Counted from the stretch's first letter, positions 10,250 through 19,393 are shown. The stretch: 35,289 nucleotides of DNA from Rhodopirellula baltica (GCA_002901265.1 PPHI01000079.1:1-35289); one strand, 5' to 3'. The notes: generated by a model not told the origin, from the sequence alone. A program made the numbers and translations.

Positions 10250-11104
10250 ATGAAGTTAGCAAAATTTATCGACTCTTCCGACTCGGTACGATTTGGTTGC
10301 GTTGCTGAAAACGAATTAATTCCGCTGGTTGCTAGCGACGCCTATCCGACGCTGGCGTCAATTCTGGCCGCATCCTCCCCCATGGAGGCCGTGCAGAGTT
10401 TGGCGACCGAAGCCCCAATCACAATCGACGACAGTGTCCGTTGGTTGCCGCCGATCGACCGTCAAGAGGTCTGGGCCGCCGGCGTCACCTACAAACGCAG
10501 CCAAACCGCACGGATGGAAGAATCCGAAGCGGCGGCATCTTGCTATGACCGAGTCTACAACGCAGATCGGCCCGAGCTGTTTTTTAAAGCGACGCCACAC
10601 CGTGTCGCCGGGAATGGACAACCACTCCGTATCCGCGCAGACGCGACCTGGAACGTCCCCGAACCCGAAATCACCCTGGTGCTAAGCCCGAGTATGAAGA
10701 TCGTCGGGTTGACCGTCGGCAACGATATGAGCTCGCGTGACATCGAAGGCGAAAACCCGCTCTATTTGCCACAAGCGAAGTGTTACGACCAATGCGCCGG
10801 CCTGGGACCGTGGATCACGCTATTCGATTCACTGCCCGCACCAAGCGAAATCACAGTGGATTTGAAAATCGAACGCGATGGCGGAATTGTGTTCGATCAA
10901 CAGACCGCTGGCGACCAAATGGCACGAACCTTTGTCGACCTGGTGGGCTGGCTTTCCAAGGATAATTCCTTTCCCGATGGCGCATTCCTGATGACCGGAA
11001 CCGGGATCGTACCAACCAGCGATTTTACGTTGCTGCCTGGCGACCTAGTTCACATCACCATTGCCGGTGTCGGCACCCTGACCAACCCGATCGTCCAAGG
11101 CTAA
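10250..11104 (+). CDS. FAH-family hydrolase/dehydratase, probable 2-keto-3-deoxy-pentonate dehydratase
   Basis: The 284-aa protein has the fumarylacetoacetate-hydrolase fold. The expected metal ligands are visible: E138 and E140 in PEPEITL, and D159 in [21 protein letters not shown]. That last stretch resembles the sugar-acid dehydratase branch of the family, which includes 2-keto-3-deoxy-D-arabinonate and 2-keto-3-deoxy-D-xylonate dehydratases. A Lys/Arg-rich active-site neighbourhood ([15 protein letters not shown]) is also present. The gene immediately downstream on the same strand is an aldehyde dehydrogenase of the type that oxidises 2-oxoglutarate semialdehyde, the product of such a dehydratase. 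The family is seen directly. The exact substrate is inferred from sequence style and neighbour; another FAH activity, such as acylpyruvate hydrolysis, is possible. Confidence 0.85.
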   Translation: MKLAKFIDSSDSVRFGCVAENELIPLVASDAYPTLASILAASSPMEAVQSLATEAPITIDDSVRWLPPIDRQEVWAAGVTYKRSQTARMEESEAAASCYDRVYNADRPELFFKATPHRVAGNGQPLRIRADATWNVPEPEITLVLSPSMKIVGLTVGNDMSSRDIEGENPLYLPQAKCYDQCAGLGPWITLFDSLPAPSEITVDLKIERDGGIVFDQQTAGDQMARTFVDLVGWLSKDNSFPDGAFLMTGTGIVPTSDFTLLPGDLVHITIAGVGTLTNPIVQG

Positions 11105-11145
11105 CAGCCGATTGATTTTCGATTGTCGCTGTTCGCTCCGCGAAC

Positions 11146-11169
11146 GCAGCGTTCCGTTTCGCTGCTTTT
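11146..11169 (+). terminator. Weak hairpin plus T-run after the FAH gene
   Basis: GCAGCG and CGCTGC form a six-base GC-rich stem with an eight-base loop, followed by TTTT. An alternative overlapping hairpin uses GTTCGC/GCGAAC just upstream. It could terminate or attenuate transcription between the FAH and aldehyde dehydrogenase genes. The short stem and short T-run make it uncertain. Confidence 0.3.
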
Positions 11170-11269
11170 GCCCAGCAATAGTCGACATCGGTAGAAATCA
11201 ACTCTGAAAATCAATTGGCCGCTAACGCCGCCTTTCCAACTCTATCGAACTCCAAGTCGACCTGATTCT

Positions 11270-12847
11270 ATGTCCGCCAAAGTGTTAATTGCCGGTTCGT
11301 GGCGCGAAGCCGATGCCACAGGAACCTTCCAAGCGACCAACCCAAACACCAACGAAAAACTGCCTACCGAATTCCCGGTCAGCTCTTGGGCGGACTGCGA
11401 CGCGGCACTGGACGCTGCCGTCGAAGCCGCACGCGAGATGCGCAAGCTTCCTGCCGCAAAAATCGCCGAGTTCCTGGAGTGTTACGCGGACAAAATCGAA
11501 GCCGCTAAAGACGCGCTCTCCGATGCAGCGTTCGCCGAAACCGGATTGGCCAAGTCACCTCGTCTGGCCGATGTCGAATTGCCACGAACCAGCAATCAGT
11601 TGCGGACCGCCGCCGCGTCATGCCGATCGGGCGACTGGGCGCAAGCGACGATCGACACCGCTACCGGTATCCGCTCGTGCTTCGAGTCGCTCGGACCGGT
11701 CTGCGTCTTCGGACCAAACAACTTTCCCTTCGCATTCGGCAGCGTCTCCGGCGGTGACTTTGCCGCTGCGATTGCGGCGGGTAACCCCGTCATCGGCAAA
11801 GCAAACAGTTCGCACCCCGAAACGACACGACTGTTCGCCGAATTGGCGTTGGCCGCAGCCAAAGAAACCGGCGTTCCGACATCGATCGTTCAGCTGATCT
11901 ACCGCACCGGCCATGCCGATGGCGAACGCCTGGTCTCCGATCCACGTGTCGGTGCGACGGGGTACACCGGCAGTCGAGGTGCAGGTTTGAAGCTAAAATC
12001 AGCCGCGGACGCCGCTGGCAAGCCAATCTATTTGGAACTGTCCAGCGTGAACCCCGTGGTCATCCTGCCCGGCGCATTGGCAGCACGCGGCAACGAAATT
12101 TTGGACGAGTTCACCACCAGTGCGTTGATGGGCACCGGCCAGTTCTGCACCAACCCCGGCTTGGTGTTGCTACTCGCCAGCGATGCGACCGAATCATTCA
12201 TCACTCAAGTGAAAGAACGCTACGCCGGCGGAACTCCGGGCACCTTGTTATCTCCAGCGGTCGCAACCAGTTTGAAGTCGAGCGTCGAAACACTGTGTGG
12301 TTTCGGTGCCGAGTTGCTCGCTGGTGGCGGCGAACTGGAGGCCGGACGTTGTGCACTTGCCAACACTGTGCTGCGTGCCAGTGCCAGCCAGTTCATCGAC
12401 AATCCAGAAGGCTTCCAAACTGAGGCATTCGGCAATGCGTCGCTGATCGTTGTCGCCGACGACCTCGATCAACTTTGCAAAGTCATCGCGAGCTTGGAAG
12501 GTAATCTGACCGGTTGTGTTTACAGCGATCCGGCAGGCAGCGACGACGAAGCCTACGATGCCGTTGCGTTTGAGCTGACGCCTAAAGTCGGCCGTGTACT
12601 CAATGACAAGATGCCCACCGGTGTCGCCGTGTCTGCCGCGATGAACCACGGCGGGCCATTCCCTTCGACCGGGCACCCTGGATTTACCGCTGTCGGAATC
12701 CCAGCCAGCTTGATTCGATTCGGCAAGCTGACCAGCTTTGACAACGTTCGCGCGGCACGCCTGCCGGCGTTGTTGGCGGACAAGAATCCGACCGGCAAAA
12801 CGCCACGCCGTATCGACGGCGTGTGGACGACCGACGACGTCGCCTAG
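11270..12847 (+). CDS. NADP-type aldehyde dehydrogenase, probable 2-oxoglutarate semialdehyde dehydrogenase
   Basis: The protein is 525 aa. It has the aldehyde dehydrogenase active-site residues Glu256 (LELSSVNPVVILPGA) and Cys293 (GTGQFCTNPG), and the nucleotide-binding segment GPVCVFGPNNFPFAFG. The FGPNNFPFAFG, ELSSVNP and FCTNPG wording is characteristic of the 2-oxoglutarate semialdehyde (2,5-dioxopentanoate) dehydrogenase branch rather than of general aldehyde dehydrogenases. With the FAH-family gene 165 bases upstream, it would convert the semialdehyde to 2-oxoglutarate, as in Weimberg-type pentose or uronate breakdown. The sugar dehydrogenase, lactonase and first dehydratase are not in the window. 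It converges with mscL across a 29-base gap containing a 12-base palindrome (12850-12861). Confidence 0.9.
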   Translation: MSAKVLIAGSWREADATGTFQATNPNTNEKLPTEFPVSSWADCDAALDAAVEAAREMRKLPAAKIAEFLECYADKIEAAKDALSDAAFAETGLAKSPRLADVELPRTSNQLRTAAASCRSGDWAQATIDTATGIRSCFESLGPVCVFGPNNFPFAFGSVSGGDFAAAIAAGNPVIGKANSSHPETTRLFAELALAAAKETGVPTSIVQLIYRTGHADGERLVSDPRVGATGYTGSRGAGLKLKSAADAAGKPIYLELSSVNPVVILPGALAARGNEILDEFTTSALMGTGQFCTNPGLVLLLASDATESFITQVKERYAGGTPGTLLSPAVATSLKSSVETLCGFGAELLAGGGELEAGRCALANTVLRASASQFIDNPEGFQTEAFGNASLIVVADDLDQLCKVIASLEGNLTGCVYSDPAGSDDEAYDAVAFELTPKVGRVLNDKMPTGVAVSAAMNHGGPFPSTGHPGFTAVGIPASLIRFGKLTSFDNVRAARLPALLADKNPTGKTPRRIDGVWTTDDVA

Positions 12848-12876
12848 TTAGCAGTACTGCTCACCAAATCGTCTCT

Positions 12877-13374
12877 CTAAACGCTGGCTGCGGGCTCTGC
12901 CGCGGCCAGCTGTGACGTGCATTGCGGACAGCGCGTCGCTCGATAGGGAATGGTTGAACGACAAAACTCGCACTTCTTTTCCGTCGGCTCTCCCGGAGCC
13001 GGTGGTTCACCAAACCGCTCATCGAGCTCTTCGTCCAAGCGGTTCACCAAGCGAATGATCACGAACATCGCGATCGCCACGATCAGCAGCGAAAGGCAGC
13101 TGTTCAGGAATACGCCGTAATTCAGTGTCACGGCACCGGCTTCCTGTGCATCCGCAAGTGTCTTGAAACCACCTTCGGGGATTTCGCCTTTCAGAACGAC
13201 GAAGTGATCTGAAAAATCGGCATTGCCCGTGACCATTCCGATCGGTGGCATGATAACGTCATTGACCAACGATTTGACAACGGTTGTGAATGCGGCACCT
13301 ACGGTAAAGCCGATCGCCAGGTCCAGCATGTTGCCGCGCATGGCGAATTTTTTGAAGTCTTTTATAAATCCCAT
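12877..13374 (-). CDS. mscL: Large-conductance mechanosensitive channel MscL with zinc-ribbon tail
   Basis: The MscL core begins at ATG 13374 ([20 protein letters not shown]), giving 165 aa. A longer frame starts at a TTG at 13407, but that codon lies inside a terminator tail and MGFIKDF is the normal family N-terminus. TM1 ([15 protein letters not shown], then NDVIMPPIG) and TM2 ([21 protein letters not shown]) are intact. The cytoplasmic tail is unusual: it carries CEFC and CPQC at residues 135-138 and 149-152 (spacing CxxC-10-CxxC), a zinc-ribbon-like module, where E. coli MscL has only a short helix bundle. The role is an emergency osmotic release valve in the inner membrane. Metal binding is inferred from the cysteine pattern. 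Confidence 0.95.
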   Translation of the reverse strand: MGFIKDFKKFAMRGNMLDLAIGFTVGAAFTTVVKSLVNDVIMPPIGMVTGNADFSDHFVVLKGEIPEGGFKTLADAQEAGAVTLNYGVFLNSCLSLLIVAIAMFVIIRLVNRLDEELDERFGEPPAPGEPTEKKCEFCRSTIPYRATRCPQCTSQLAAAEPAASV

Positions 13375-13399
13375 CGTTGCCGCTTGATCAGAAGAATCG

Positions 13400-13425
13400 A
13401 AAAACAAAGTCGCGCAAGCGCGACT
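13400..13425 (-). terminator. Rho-independent terminator downstream of the ABC-F gene
   Basis: On the minus strand AGTCGCGC and GCGCGACT form an eight-base, very GC-rich stem around TT (the real loop is probably 4 nt), followed by TTGTTTTT. It lies about 48 bases after the ABC-F stop and 26 bases before the mscL ATG. It should end the upstream transcript, or act as an attenuator for mscL if transcription reads into it. Confidence 0.7.
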
Positions 13426-13472
13426 GAGTTGTTATAGCGCGCGGGCGAGGCACAGGGCAAAGACGCGGGAGA

Positions 13473-15251
13473 CTAAAACTCGCTCAATTCCATCCAGCGC
13501 ACTTCTGCCGCTTCCAATTCTTCGGTGACCTTCGTCAGTTGCTCGTGCAGCTTCACCGCCTTGCCCGGGTTCGTCTCCGTCAACAGTTGGGCGTTGATGT
13601 CCTTTTTTTCGTCATCCAAGCGCGCGATCTTCTTTTCCAGGTTCTTGATTTCTTTCTCGGCCTTTCGCGACTCGCGCTGGTTTTCGCGATAGCTGGTGGC
13701 CGATGCTTTGGCCTTACCGGCTGGGACTGAATTGCTGTTGCCTGACGATCGTTCTCGTTCGCCTTGATCGATCTCGCTTTCGACGCTTTCCAAGTACGAG
13801 TTGTAATCGCCAAAGTAGTTTTTGACGGTCCCGTCGCGAACTTCGATCACGTTGGTTGCGACGCGTCCCATGAAGTGCCGGTCGTGCGAGGTAAAGATGA
13901 CCGTTCCCTGATAACTCTCGAGTGCCTCCGCGAGAGCTTCAACGGTTTCAACGTCCAAGTGGTTGCCCGGTTCGTCAAGCACCAACACGTTGGCCGTCCC
14001 CAGCAGCAAACCAGCCATGCACAACCGGGCACGCTCGCCACCAGAAAGCACCTTCACTTTCTTGTTGATATGGCTGTCACGGAACAGCAACGCCCCGGCC
14101 ATGTTCAAGCATTCCTGCCGCGTTGTATCGGCGTTCGATTCATATTCGAGGTGCTCCAGCACGGTGCGACGCTCGTCCAAGCTGGTGTAGACGTGCTGTG
14201 CATAGATCCCCAACTCCGTCCCGTGGCCCCACTTGATCTGGCCTTCGATTGGCGACAACGAATCGACGAGGGTCCGCAGCAACGTTGTCTTTCCCTGGCC
14301 GTTGTCACCGACGATTGCCGCCCGTTGGCCGTGTTCGATTTCAAGCGAGATGTTGTCGGCAACGGTGTTGTCGGGATAGCCAATGGCCAGCCCTTCGGCC
14401 CGCATCACCGTTCCTTGACGCGGGTTAACCAGCGGGGCGCGAATGCAAACGGTCGGCTCATCGGATTGAACCTCTGTCGTTTGCAAGCGTTCGAGCTGCT
14501 TCGCCTTACTACGCGCCTGGCTTGCAGTCGACGCGTTAGCACGATTTTTGTCGATGAATCGCTGCAACTGCTTTTGCTTGGCGACCACCGTCGCGTTAAC
14601 ACGCCGGTCGTGCTCACGACGTTCCTCACGATGCTCCAAGAACCGATCGATCGGCCCCGTGAACATAGTCAATTTGCCACGTGAAAGCTCCAGCGTCTGT
14701 GAACAGGTCGCTTTCAAGAACGCGCGGTCGTGACTGACGATCAACGCCGCCTTATTGAAACTTCGCAAGAAGTGCTCGAGCAAAATCTGTGTGCGCAAGT
14801 CCAAGAAGTTGGTCGGCTCGTCCAACATCAACAAGTTCGGATCATTCAGCAGCAGCCCGGCCAACTTAACACGGGTTTGCCATCCACCGGACAAAGATTT
14901 GACGGGGCCGTTGAGGTAGTCGCCTTTGAGCTCAAACTGCCCGGCGACTTCGCCACACTTCCAATCCGGCTGGCCACTTTCACGCATCAGAAAATCGAGC
15001 GCTGACTCGCCCGGCTGAAACGGATCATGCTGGCGCAAGTAACCGATCCGAAGCGACGGGTGATGGATCACGTCACCTTTTTCCAGTTCTTCATCACCAA
15101 GAATCGCACGCAGGAACGTACTCTTCCCCGCGCCGTTGCGTCCGATGAATCCGACTTTCACGTCGTCAGTCAAGGAAACTTCGGCACCATCAAGCAGCAC
15201 TTGATCGCCATAGCGTTTATGAGCGTCGCGAACTTGAATCAGAACGGTCAT
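13473..15251 (-). CDS. ABC-F family ATPase, Uup-like
   Basis: The 592-aa protein has two ABC nucleotide-binding domains and no membrane segments. Domain 1 has Walker A GRNGAGKST (residues 37-45), signature LSGGWQTRVKLAG and Walker B LLMLDEPTNFLDL. Domain 2 has Walker A GDNGQGKTT (about residues 312-320), signature LSGGERARLCMAG and Walker B VLVLDEPGNHLDV, where Gly replaces the usual Thr. The inter-domain linker is basic and helical. A C-terminal coiled coil (about residues 520-592, EKEIKNLEKKIARLDDEKK) matches the Uup type. Such proteins act at the ribosome or, for Uup, in tolerance of DNA structures. Which role applies here cannot be decided from sequence. A terminator follows, and alaS lies upstream behind its own terminator-like hairpin. 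Confidence 0.92.
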   Translation of the reverse strand: MTVLIQVRDAHKRYGDQVLLDGAEVSLTDDVKVGFIGRNGAGKSTFLRAILGDEELEKGDVIHHPSLRIGYLRQHDPFQPGESALDFLMRESGQPDWKCGEVAGQFELKGDYLNGPVKSLSGGWQTRVKLAGLLLNDPNLLMLDEPTNFLDLRTQILLEHFLRSFNKAALIVSHDRAFLKATCSQTLELSRGKLTMFTGPIDRFLEHREERREHDRRVNATVVAKQKQLQRFIDKNRANASTASQARSKAKQLERLQTTEVQSDEPTVCIRAPLVNPRQGTVMRAEGLAIGYPDNTVADNISLEIEHGQRAAIVGDNGQGKTTLLRTLVDSLSPIEGQIKWGHGTELGIYAQHVYTSLDERRTVLEHLEYESNADTTRQECLNMAGALLFRDSHINKKVKVLSGGERARLCMAGLLLGTANVLVLDEPGNHLDVETVEALAEALESYQGTVIFTSHDRHFMGRVATNVIEVRDGTVKNYFGDYNSYLESVESEIDQGERERSSGNSNSVPAGKAKASATSYRENQRESRKAEKEIKNLEKKIARLDDEKKDINAQLLTETNPGKAVKLHEQLTKVTEELEAAEVRWMELSEF

Positions 15252-15339
15252 CGGAATCGAAAATCGGCTGTGAACAAAAGGGACAGATAATTAACAACAA
15301 GGATTCGCAACAGACCGAAGTCCAGACCTCGACCGCCTC

Positions 15340-15368
15340 AAAAGCCTTCGCCACAAGCGGCGACGGCT
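15340..15368 (-). terminator. Probable intrinsic terminator of alaS
   Basis: On the minus strand the stem is AGCC-G-TCGCC / GGCGA-A-GGCT (nine pairs with one internal mismatch) around a six-base loop, directly followed by TTTT. It sits 44 bases after the alaS stop and upstream of the ABC-F start, so the two genes are probably separate transcription units. Confidence 0.5.
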
Positions 15369-15411
15369 GGACAGTTAAAGCCTGGACTCTGGCTCGATCG
15401 CGATCGGCTGA

Positions 15412-18243
15412 CTAGGCAGTCAGCTTCGCGGTCATTGAGGTCTTGGCGTTTGCCAACGCTTCACCAAGTTTCTCCGGATCTTTACCACCGGCCTGGGCCA
15501 TGTCGGGGCGACCGCCACCACCACCGCCGACCACTTTGGCCGCGGCACCAACCCACTCGCCAGCTTTCAAGCCTTGCTTGACCAACGAATCCGAAAGGCC
15601 ACCGACCAACAGCACCTTGTCACCTTGGACGGTGCCGAGCAACACGGCCGATCCGCCGGGGCTCTTCTTGCGAATCTGGTCGATCCAGCCCCGCATCACG
15701 TTCGGGTTTGCACCGGGAACTTCGGCAACCACGACCATGCACTCGCCAACCGTTTCACCTTGGGCGATCAAGTCATCGGCAGTGATCTTGCCACCGGCGG
15801 TCGCTTGCTTGAGTTGTTCGATCAAGTCGGCACGCTCAGCCAGCAACGCTTCGACACGCGCCAGCACGTCATCTTGCGAAACATTCAAGCGACGTGAGAC
15901 TTGGCGAACGACATCGCGAACGCCGAAGTAATCCTCAACGTTATCTTTGGCAACGTCACCGCTGACAGCGAAGGTCGCGGCGTGCTCGCTCGGCTTGCCG
16001 CTGGTCAATTCCTTGCGGATTTGACGGACGTCTTCGGCCAGTTGCTCAACCGCACCGTTAACTTTTGATTCGTCGATCGAAAGCAACTTGGCGAGTTCAC
16101 CGAGCAGCTTTTGTGTTTGCTCACGATGCTCTTTCGCACGTTGTCCGGTGAGCGCGACGATCCGGCGAGTTCCGGCAGAAACGCTCTCTTCGGCCATCAG
16201 CTCGAACGAGGTCACGTCGCCAGTGTTGCCGACGTGAGTTCCCGCACAAAGCTCTTTGCTGTATTCGCCGATCGAAACCATTCGCACCGGGTCGGGATAC
16301 TTTTCGCCGAACAACATCATCGCACCCGCTTCGCGAGCTTCTGCCAGCGGAACGGTTTTCCAGCTCACAGCTCCTTTCTCGGCAATGCGAGTGACAACAT
16401 CACGTTCGATCTTTGCCAAGACGCTGTCGTCGATCGGCTTTTGGTTGGTGAAGTCAAACCGCAAGCGATCCTCCTCCACCTTGCTGCCCTGTTGCTGGGC
16501 GTGCTGGCCGACATTGGTGTGCAATGCGTGATGCAGGATGTGCGTTGCAGAGTGGGCACGTGCGAGCGCGTCACGACGCGTGGTATCCACGACGGCTTTG
16601 CAGCTCACGCCTTCTTTGATTTCGCCGCTGACGAGCATCCCGTGATGGACGATCAGCCCACCGTGCTTTTGCGTATCGATGACGTTGAACTCGAAATCAT
16701 CGGACGAGATCGTTCCCGTGTCGCCGATTTGGCCACCCGATTCGCCATAGAACGGCGAGTGATCGAGCACCAAGCGAAGCTCAGCATCGCCAGGGCGGCT
16801 CAGCTTGCTGAGCAATTGGCCATCATCGTCTTTTCCTTTGCCATCGCCGGTGATGATGCCTTTGACGATTGCTTCGGATTCGGTCGCGTCGTAACCGACG
16901 AACGGAGTCTCTCGGAGCGCTTCTTTGAGCGTTTCCAGCGGACCGGTCTGGAACAGTTCGACTTGGCCAGCACCGCTGTCGATTGCGTGCTGGTGCATCG
17001 CGTTCTTGTAGCCTTCCCAATCGAAGGTGAAATTACGCTCGGCCGCGATCGTCTGCAGCAATTCTGGCGGCACGCCATACGTCGTGTTCAGCGACGCGGC
17101 CTCTTGGCCAGGAACCATCACGGCGGATTCGTCTTCCATTTCGCCGAACAGTTGCTCGATGCGTTTCATGCCGCCATCGATCGTGCCGAAGAACGCTTTT
17201 TCTTCCGCCTCGATGACTTCGGTGACGCGTTCGATCGTTTCGGCCAATTCCGGATACGGAGTCTTGCTCGCGTCCGCGACCGCTGGCACCAACTTGTGCA
17301 AGAACGGCTCGCGAAGATCCATCTGATAGCCGTCCAGTACCGCGCGACGGATCAGCCGGCGGACGACGTAGCGAGCCTTATCACGACCGGGGTAAACGTT
17401 CTCGTGGATCGCGAACGTGCATGCGCGAGCGTGGTCGGTGATTCGGCGCAAGCGGCGGCCGTTGTCACTGTCCAGTTCGTACTTCACGCCGACGACTTCG
17501 CTGGCCGCGTCAACGATCGGACGCAGCGTGTCGATGTGAAAGTTCGTCGGTACGCCTTGCAAAACGCTTGCCGTCCGTTCCAGGCCCATCCCGGTATCGA
17601 TGTTCTGGCTGGGCAGCGGTTTCAGGTTGTCCGGCGGATCGCCAACCCGGTTGAACTGCGTGAACACCAGGTTCCAGATTTCGACGTCGCTGCCGTCATC
17701 TAGGTTGTAATAGATTTCGCTACATGGCCCGCAAACGCCATCGGGACCTTCGCTTGGCGCCGAAGCCGGCCAGAAGTTCTCGTCCTCGTCCATGCGTGTG
17801 ATGCGTTTATCGGGCAACCCGATCGACTCGTTCCAGATTTTGAACGCTTCGTCATCGTCTTTGTAAACGGTCACCGACAAACGGGCGGGATCGATGCCCA
17901 ACCATTTCTTGTCGGTCAAAAATTCCCATGCCCACGCGATCGCTTCTTTTTTGAAGTAATCGCCGAACGAGAAGTTGCCCAGCATTTCAAAGAACGTGTG
18001 GTGAAACGCGGTGCGGCCGACGTTTTCGATGTCCCCGGTTCGCAGACATTTTTGACAGGTCGTCGCGCGGGTGAAGTCCAGCTTGACCTTGCCCAAAAAG
18101 TGGTCTTTGAACTGGTTCATCCCCGCAGGTGTGAACAAGACCGATGGATCCCAAGTGGGGACCAAGACATCGCTCGGTTTACGGACACAGCCTTTGGTTT
18201 CAAAGAAGTCCAGGTACTTTTCGCGTAATTCGTCTGTCTTCAT
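15412..18243 (-). CDS. alaS: Alanyl-tRNA synthetase
   Basis: The protein is 943 aa, somewhat longer than E. coli AlaS (about 876). The class II catalytic N-terminus is clear (ELREKYLDFFETKGC, FTPAGMNQFKDHFLG, then RTAFHHTFFEMLGNFSFGDY). The editing domain carries the metal-binding HSATHILHHALH (about residue 557) and CAGTHVGNTGDV (about residue 664). The C-Ala domain ends with a glycine run and an RPDMAQAGGKDPEKLGEAL segment. It charges tRNA-Ala in the cytoplasm and clears mischarged Ser and Gly. The ATG at 18243 begins the expected MKTDELREKYLDFF sequence. I searched the 250-base leader for the T-box consensus and did not see it. Confidence 0.98.
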   Translation of the reverse strand: MKTDELREKYLDFFETKGCVRKPSDVLVPTWDPSVLFTPAGMNQFKDHFLGKVKLDFTRATTCQKCLRTGDIENVGRTAFHHTFFEMLGNFSFGDYFKKEAIAWAWEFLTDKKWLGIDPARLSVTVYKDDDEAFKIWNESIGLPDKRITRMDEDENFWPASAPSEGPDGVCGPCSEIYYNLDDGSDVEIWNLVFTQFNRVGDPPDNLKPLPSQNIDTGMGLERTASVLQGVPTNFHIDTLRPIVDAASEVVGVKYELDSDNGRRLRRITDHARACTFAIHENVYPGRDKARYVVRRLIRRAVLDGYQMDLREPFLHKLVPAVADASKTPYPELAETIERVTEVIEAEEKAFFGTIDGGMKRIEQLFGEMEDESAVMVPGQEAASLNTTYGVPPELLQTIAAERNFTFDWEGYKNAMHQHAIDSGAGQVELFQTGPLETLKEALRETPFVGYDATESEAIVKGIITGDGKGKDDDGQLLSKLSRPGDAELRLVLDHSPFYGESGGQIGDTGTISSDDFEFNVIDTQKHGGLIVHHGMLVSGEIKEGVSCKAVVDTTRRDALARAHSATHILHHALHTNVGQHAQQQGSKVEEDRLRFDFTNQKPIDDSVLAKIERDVVTRIAEKGAVSWKTVPLAEAREAGAMMLFGEKYPDPVRMVSIGEYSKELCAGTHVGNTGDVTSFELMAEESVSAGTRRIVALTGQRAKEHREQTQKLLGELAKLLSIDESKVNGAVEQLAEDVRQIRKELTSGKPSEHAATFAVSGDVAKDNVEDYFGVRDVVRQVSRRLNVSQDDVLARVEALLAERADLIEQLKQATAGGKITADDLIAQGETVGECMVVVAEVPGANPNVMRGWIDQIRKKSPGGSAVLLGTVQGDKVLLVGGLSDSLVKQGLKAGEWVGAAAKVVGGGGGGRPDMAQAGGKDPEKLGEALANAKTSMTAKLTA

Positions 18244-18493
18244 GGATCGCGAACGGACGGGGGATAGAACGGGGAGATGGGTCGAGCAGTCAATATGCTC
18301 ACAAACGTTGCCGATGATATCGGATGGAACGGCTTTCTCGAAGATGGCAACTTGGCGACCGATCAGGCTCGCACCGTTTTTCGGTCACGAACCGGACTTG
18401 GATTCACCTTGCGGACACAGCTAGAACGCCTTGCCCCATAAGCTCGCCCCAAAAACGGGTGGGACTAAAAAGCGAGTAGAACAATCTCGGCGA

Positions 18494-19393
18494 TTAGATT
18501 TCTTCGGCCGGAGTCGGAATATTCGCCACCCGTAATAGGATGACGGTCTGCTCTTTCAGCTGGTTCACGTCTTTGCCGCCCAGCATCATCTCGCCCAAGC
18601 CATGGCGAGTGGCGGTTTCGGCGATCACGAAGACGTCGCCCTCGCCGCCGACGAGTTCAAACCCCAACTTGTCGAGCACCCAAGCTTGCCGACGGACGTC
18701 GATTCGAAAGGCCGCGCTGGCCTGCAAACCGTCCATTTGCATGTCGCCATAGGGGATTTCAGGACGAATCGACAGCCTGACCTCTGCTGGCGAACGCGAT
18801 GGCTGCGGCGTGATCGCGAACAGAAAATGGGGATTAAGAAGCGTCCGGCCAACCGGCTGTGGCTCGTCATCGACGATAATCACATGAGCACCGACCATCG
18901 GATCGCGTACCGGCAACTCATGACGGCGTCCCAAACGCATCGGTATCGCCACGCGGCCTTCACTTTGATGGCTCGCAACGCCGGCCGACGTCAAAAAAGT
19001 ATCCAACTCGTCGCGTGCTTCCTGGCTTCTCAAATCGTCGAGCCGCGATTTCAGACGGTCCGGCTGCACCGCTTTGCCGATCCGCAAGCCATTGGCGTAA
19101 AGCGATTGGCGAATCTCGGGGGACAAAACCGTCTCATCGACCCACTGCCACATTGATTGCAATTGATCGGGTTCGCTGGGATTGAATCGAATTTTGACGA
19201 ACTGTGCGTCAAGTTCGATCGAACGCCTGACTTTTCGCAGCGGCGAGTTCGCGAGCGGTTTCGCCGTATCAGTCCGCTCCGTTTCGGGCCAAGACGTCAA
19301 CGAAGCGCAGCCGCCAATCACGACAGCCAGCAACAAAGCGGCCATCGAAATGACGGTGGAGGAACGGCGATCGAGGCTTTTTTCGTATCTCAC
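18494..19393 (-). CDS. Predicted lipoprotein of unknown function
   Basis: The 299-aa protein starts at GTG 19393. It has a basic N-terminus followed by a hydrophobic stretch and a lipobox (MAALLLAVVIGGC, Cys29), so it is probably a lipoprotein. The rest is soluble and mixed alpha/beta, with no motif I recognise. Motifs that could be used to find relatives are VGAHVIIVDDEPQPVGRTLL and FVIAETATRHGLGEMM. No Shine-Dalgarno sequence is evident before the GTG. The alternative ATG at 19345 would leave a signal sequence with no basic residue, so GTG is preferred. It lies upstream of alaS on the same strand with a 250-base gap, and is divergent from the DUF4332 ATPase gene across about 200 bases. Confidence 0.75.
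   Translation of the reverse strand: MRYEKSLDRRSSTVISMAALLLAVVIGGCASLTSWPETERTDTAKPLANSPLRKVRRSIELDAQFVKIRFNPSEPDQLQSMWQWVDETVLSPEIRQSLYANGLRIGKAVQPDRLKSRLDDLRSQEARDELDTFLTSAGVASHQSEGRVAIPMRLGRRHELPVRDPMVGAHVIIVDDEPQPVGRTLLNPHFLFAITPQPSRSPAEVRLSIRPEIPYGDMQMDGLQASAAFRIDVRRQAWVLDKLGFELVGGEGDVFVIAETATRHGLGEMMLGGKDVNQLKEQTVILLRVANIPTPAEEI

Noticed and set aside
12551-13374. Possible joint osmotic-stress operon of the two mechanosensitive channels
   Set aside because: The MscS-type gene (2899-6369, plus) and mscL (minus) are about 6.5 kb apart on opposite strands with unrelated genes between them.
13375-13407. Longer mscL start at TTG 13407
   Set aside because: It would put the T-run of the terminator inside the gene and add 11 residues not found in MscL; MGFIKDF at 13374 is the family start.
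13764-14684. A 306-codon open frame on the plus strand
   Set aside because: It is antisense to the ABC-F ATPase, including both Walker regions. The translated sequence shows no recognisable family.
16111-17703. A 530-codon open frame on the plus strand
   Set aside because: It is wholly antisense to alaS, whose conserved motifs run through the same bases. High-GC third positions create long shadow frames here.
18244-18493. T-box riboswitch in front of alaS
   Set aside because: No AGGGTGG-type T-box sequence or terminator/antiterminator pair is visible on the minus strand.
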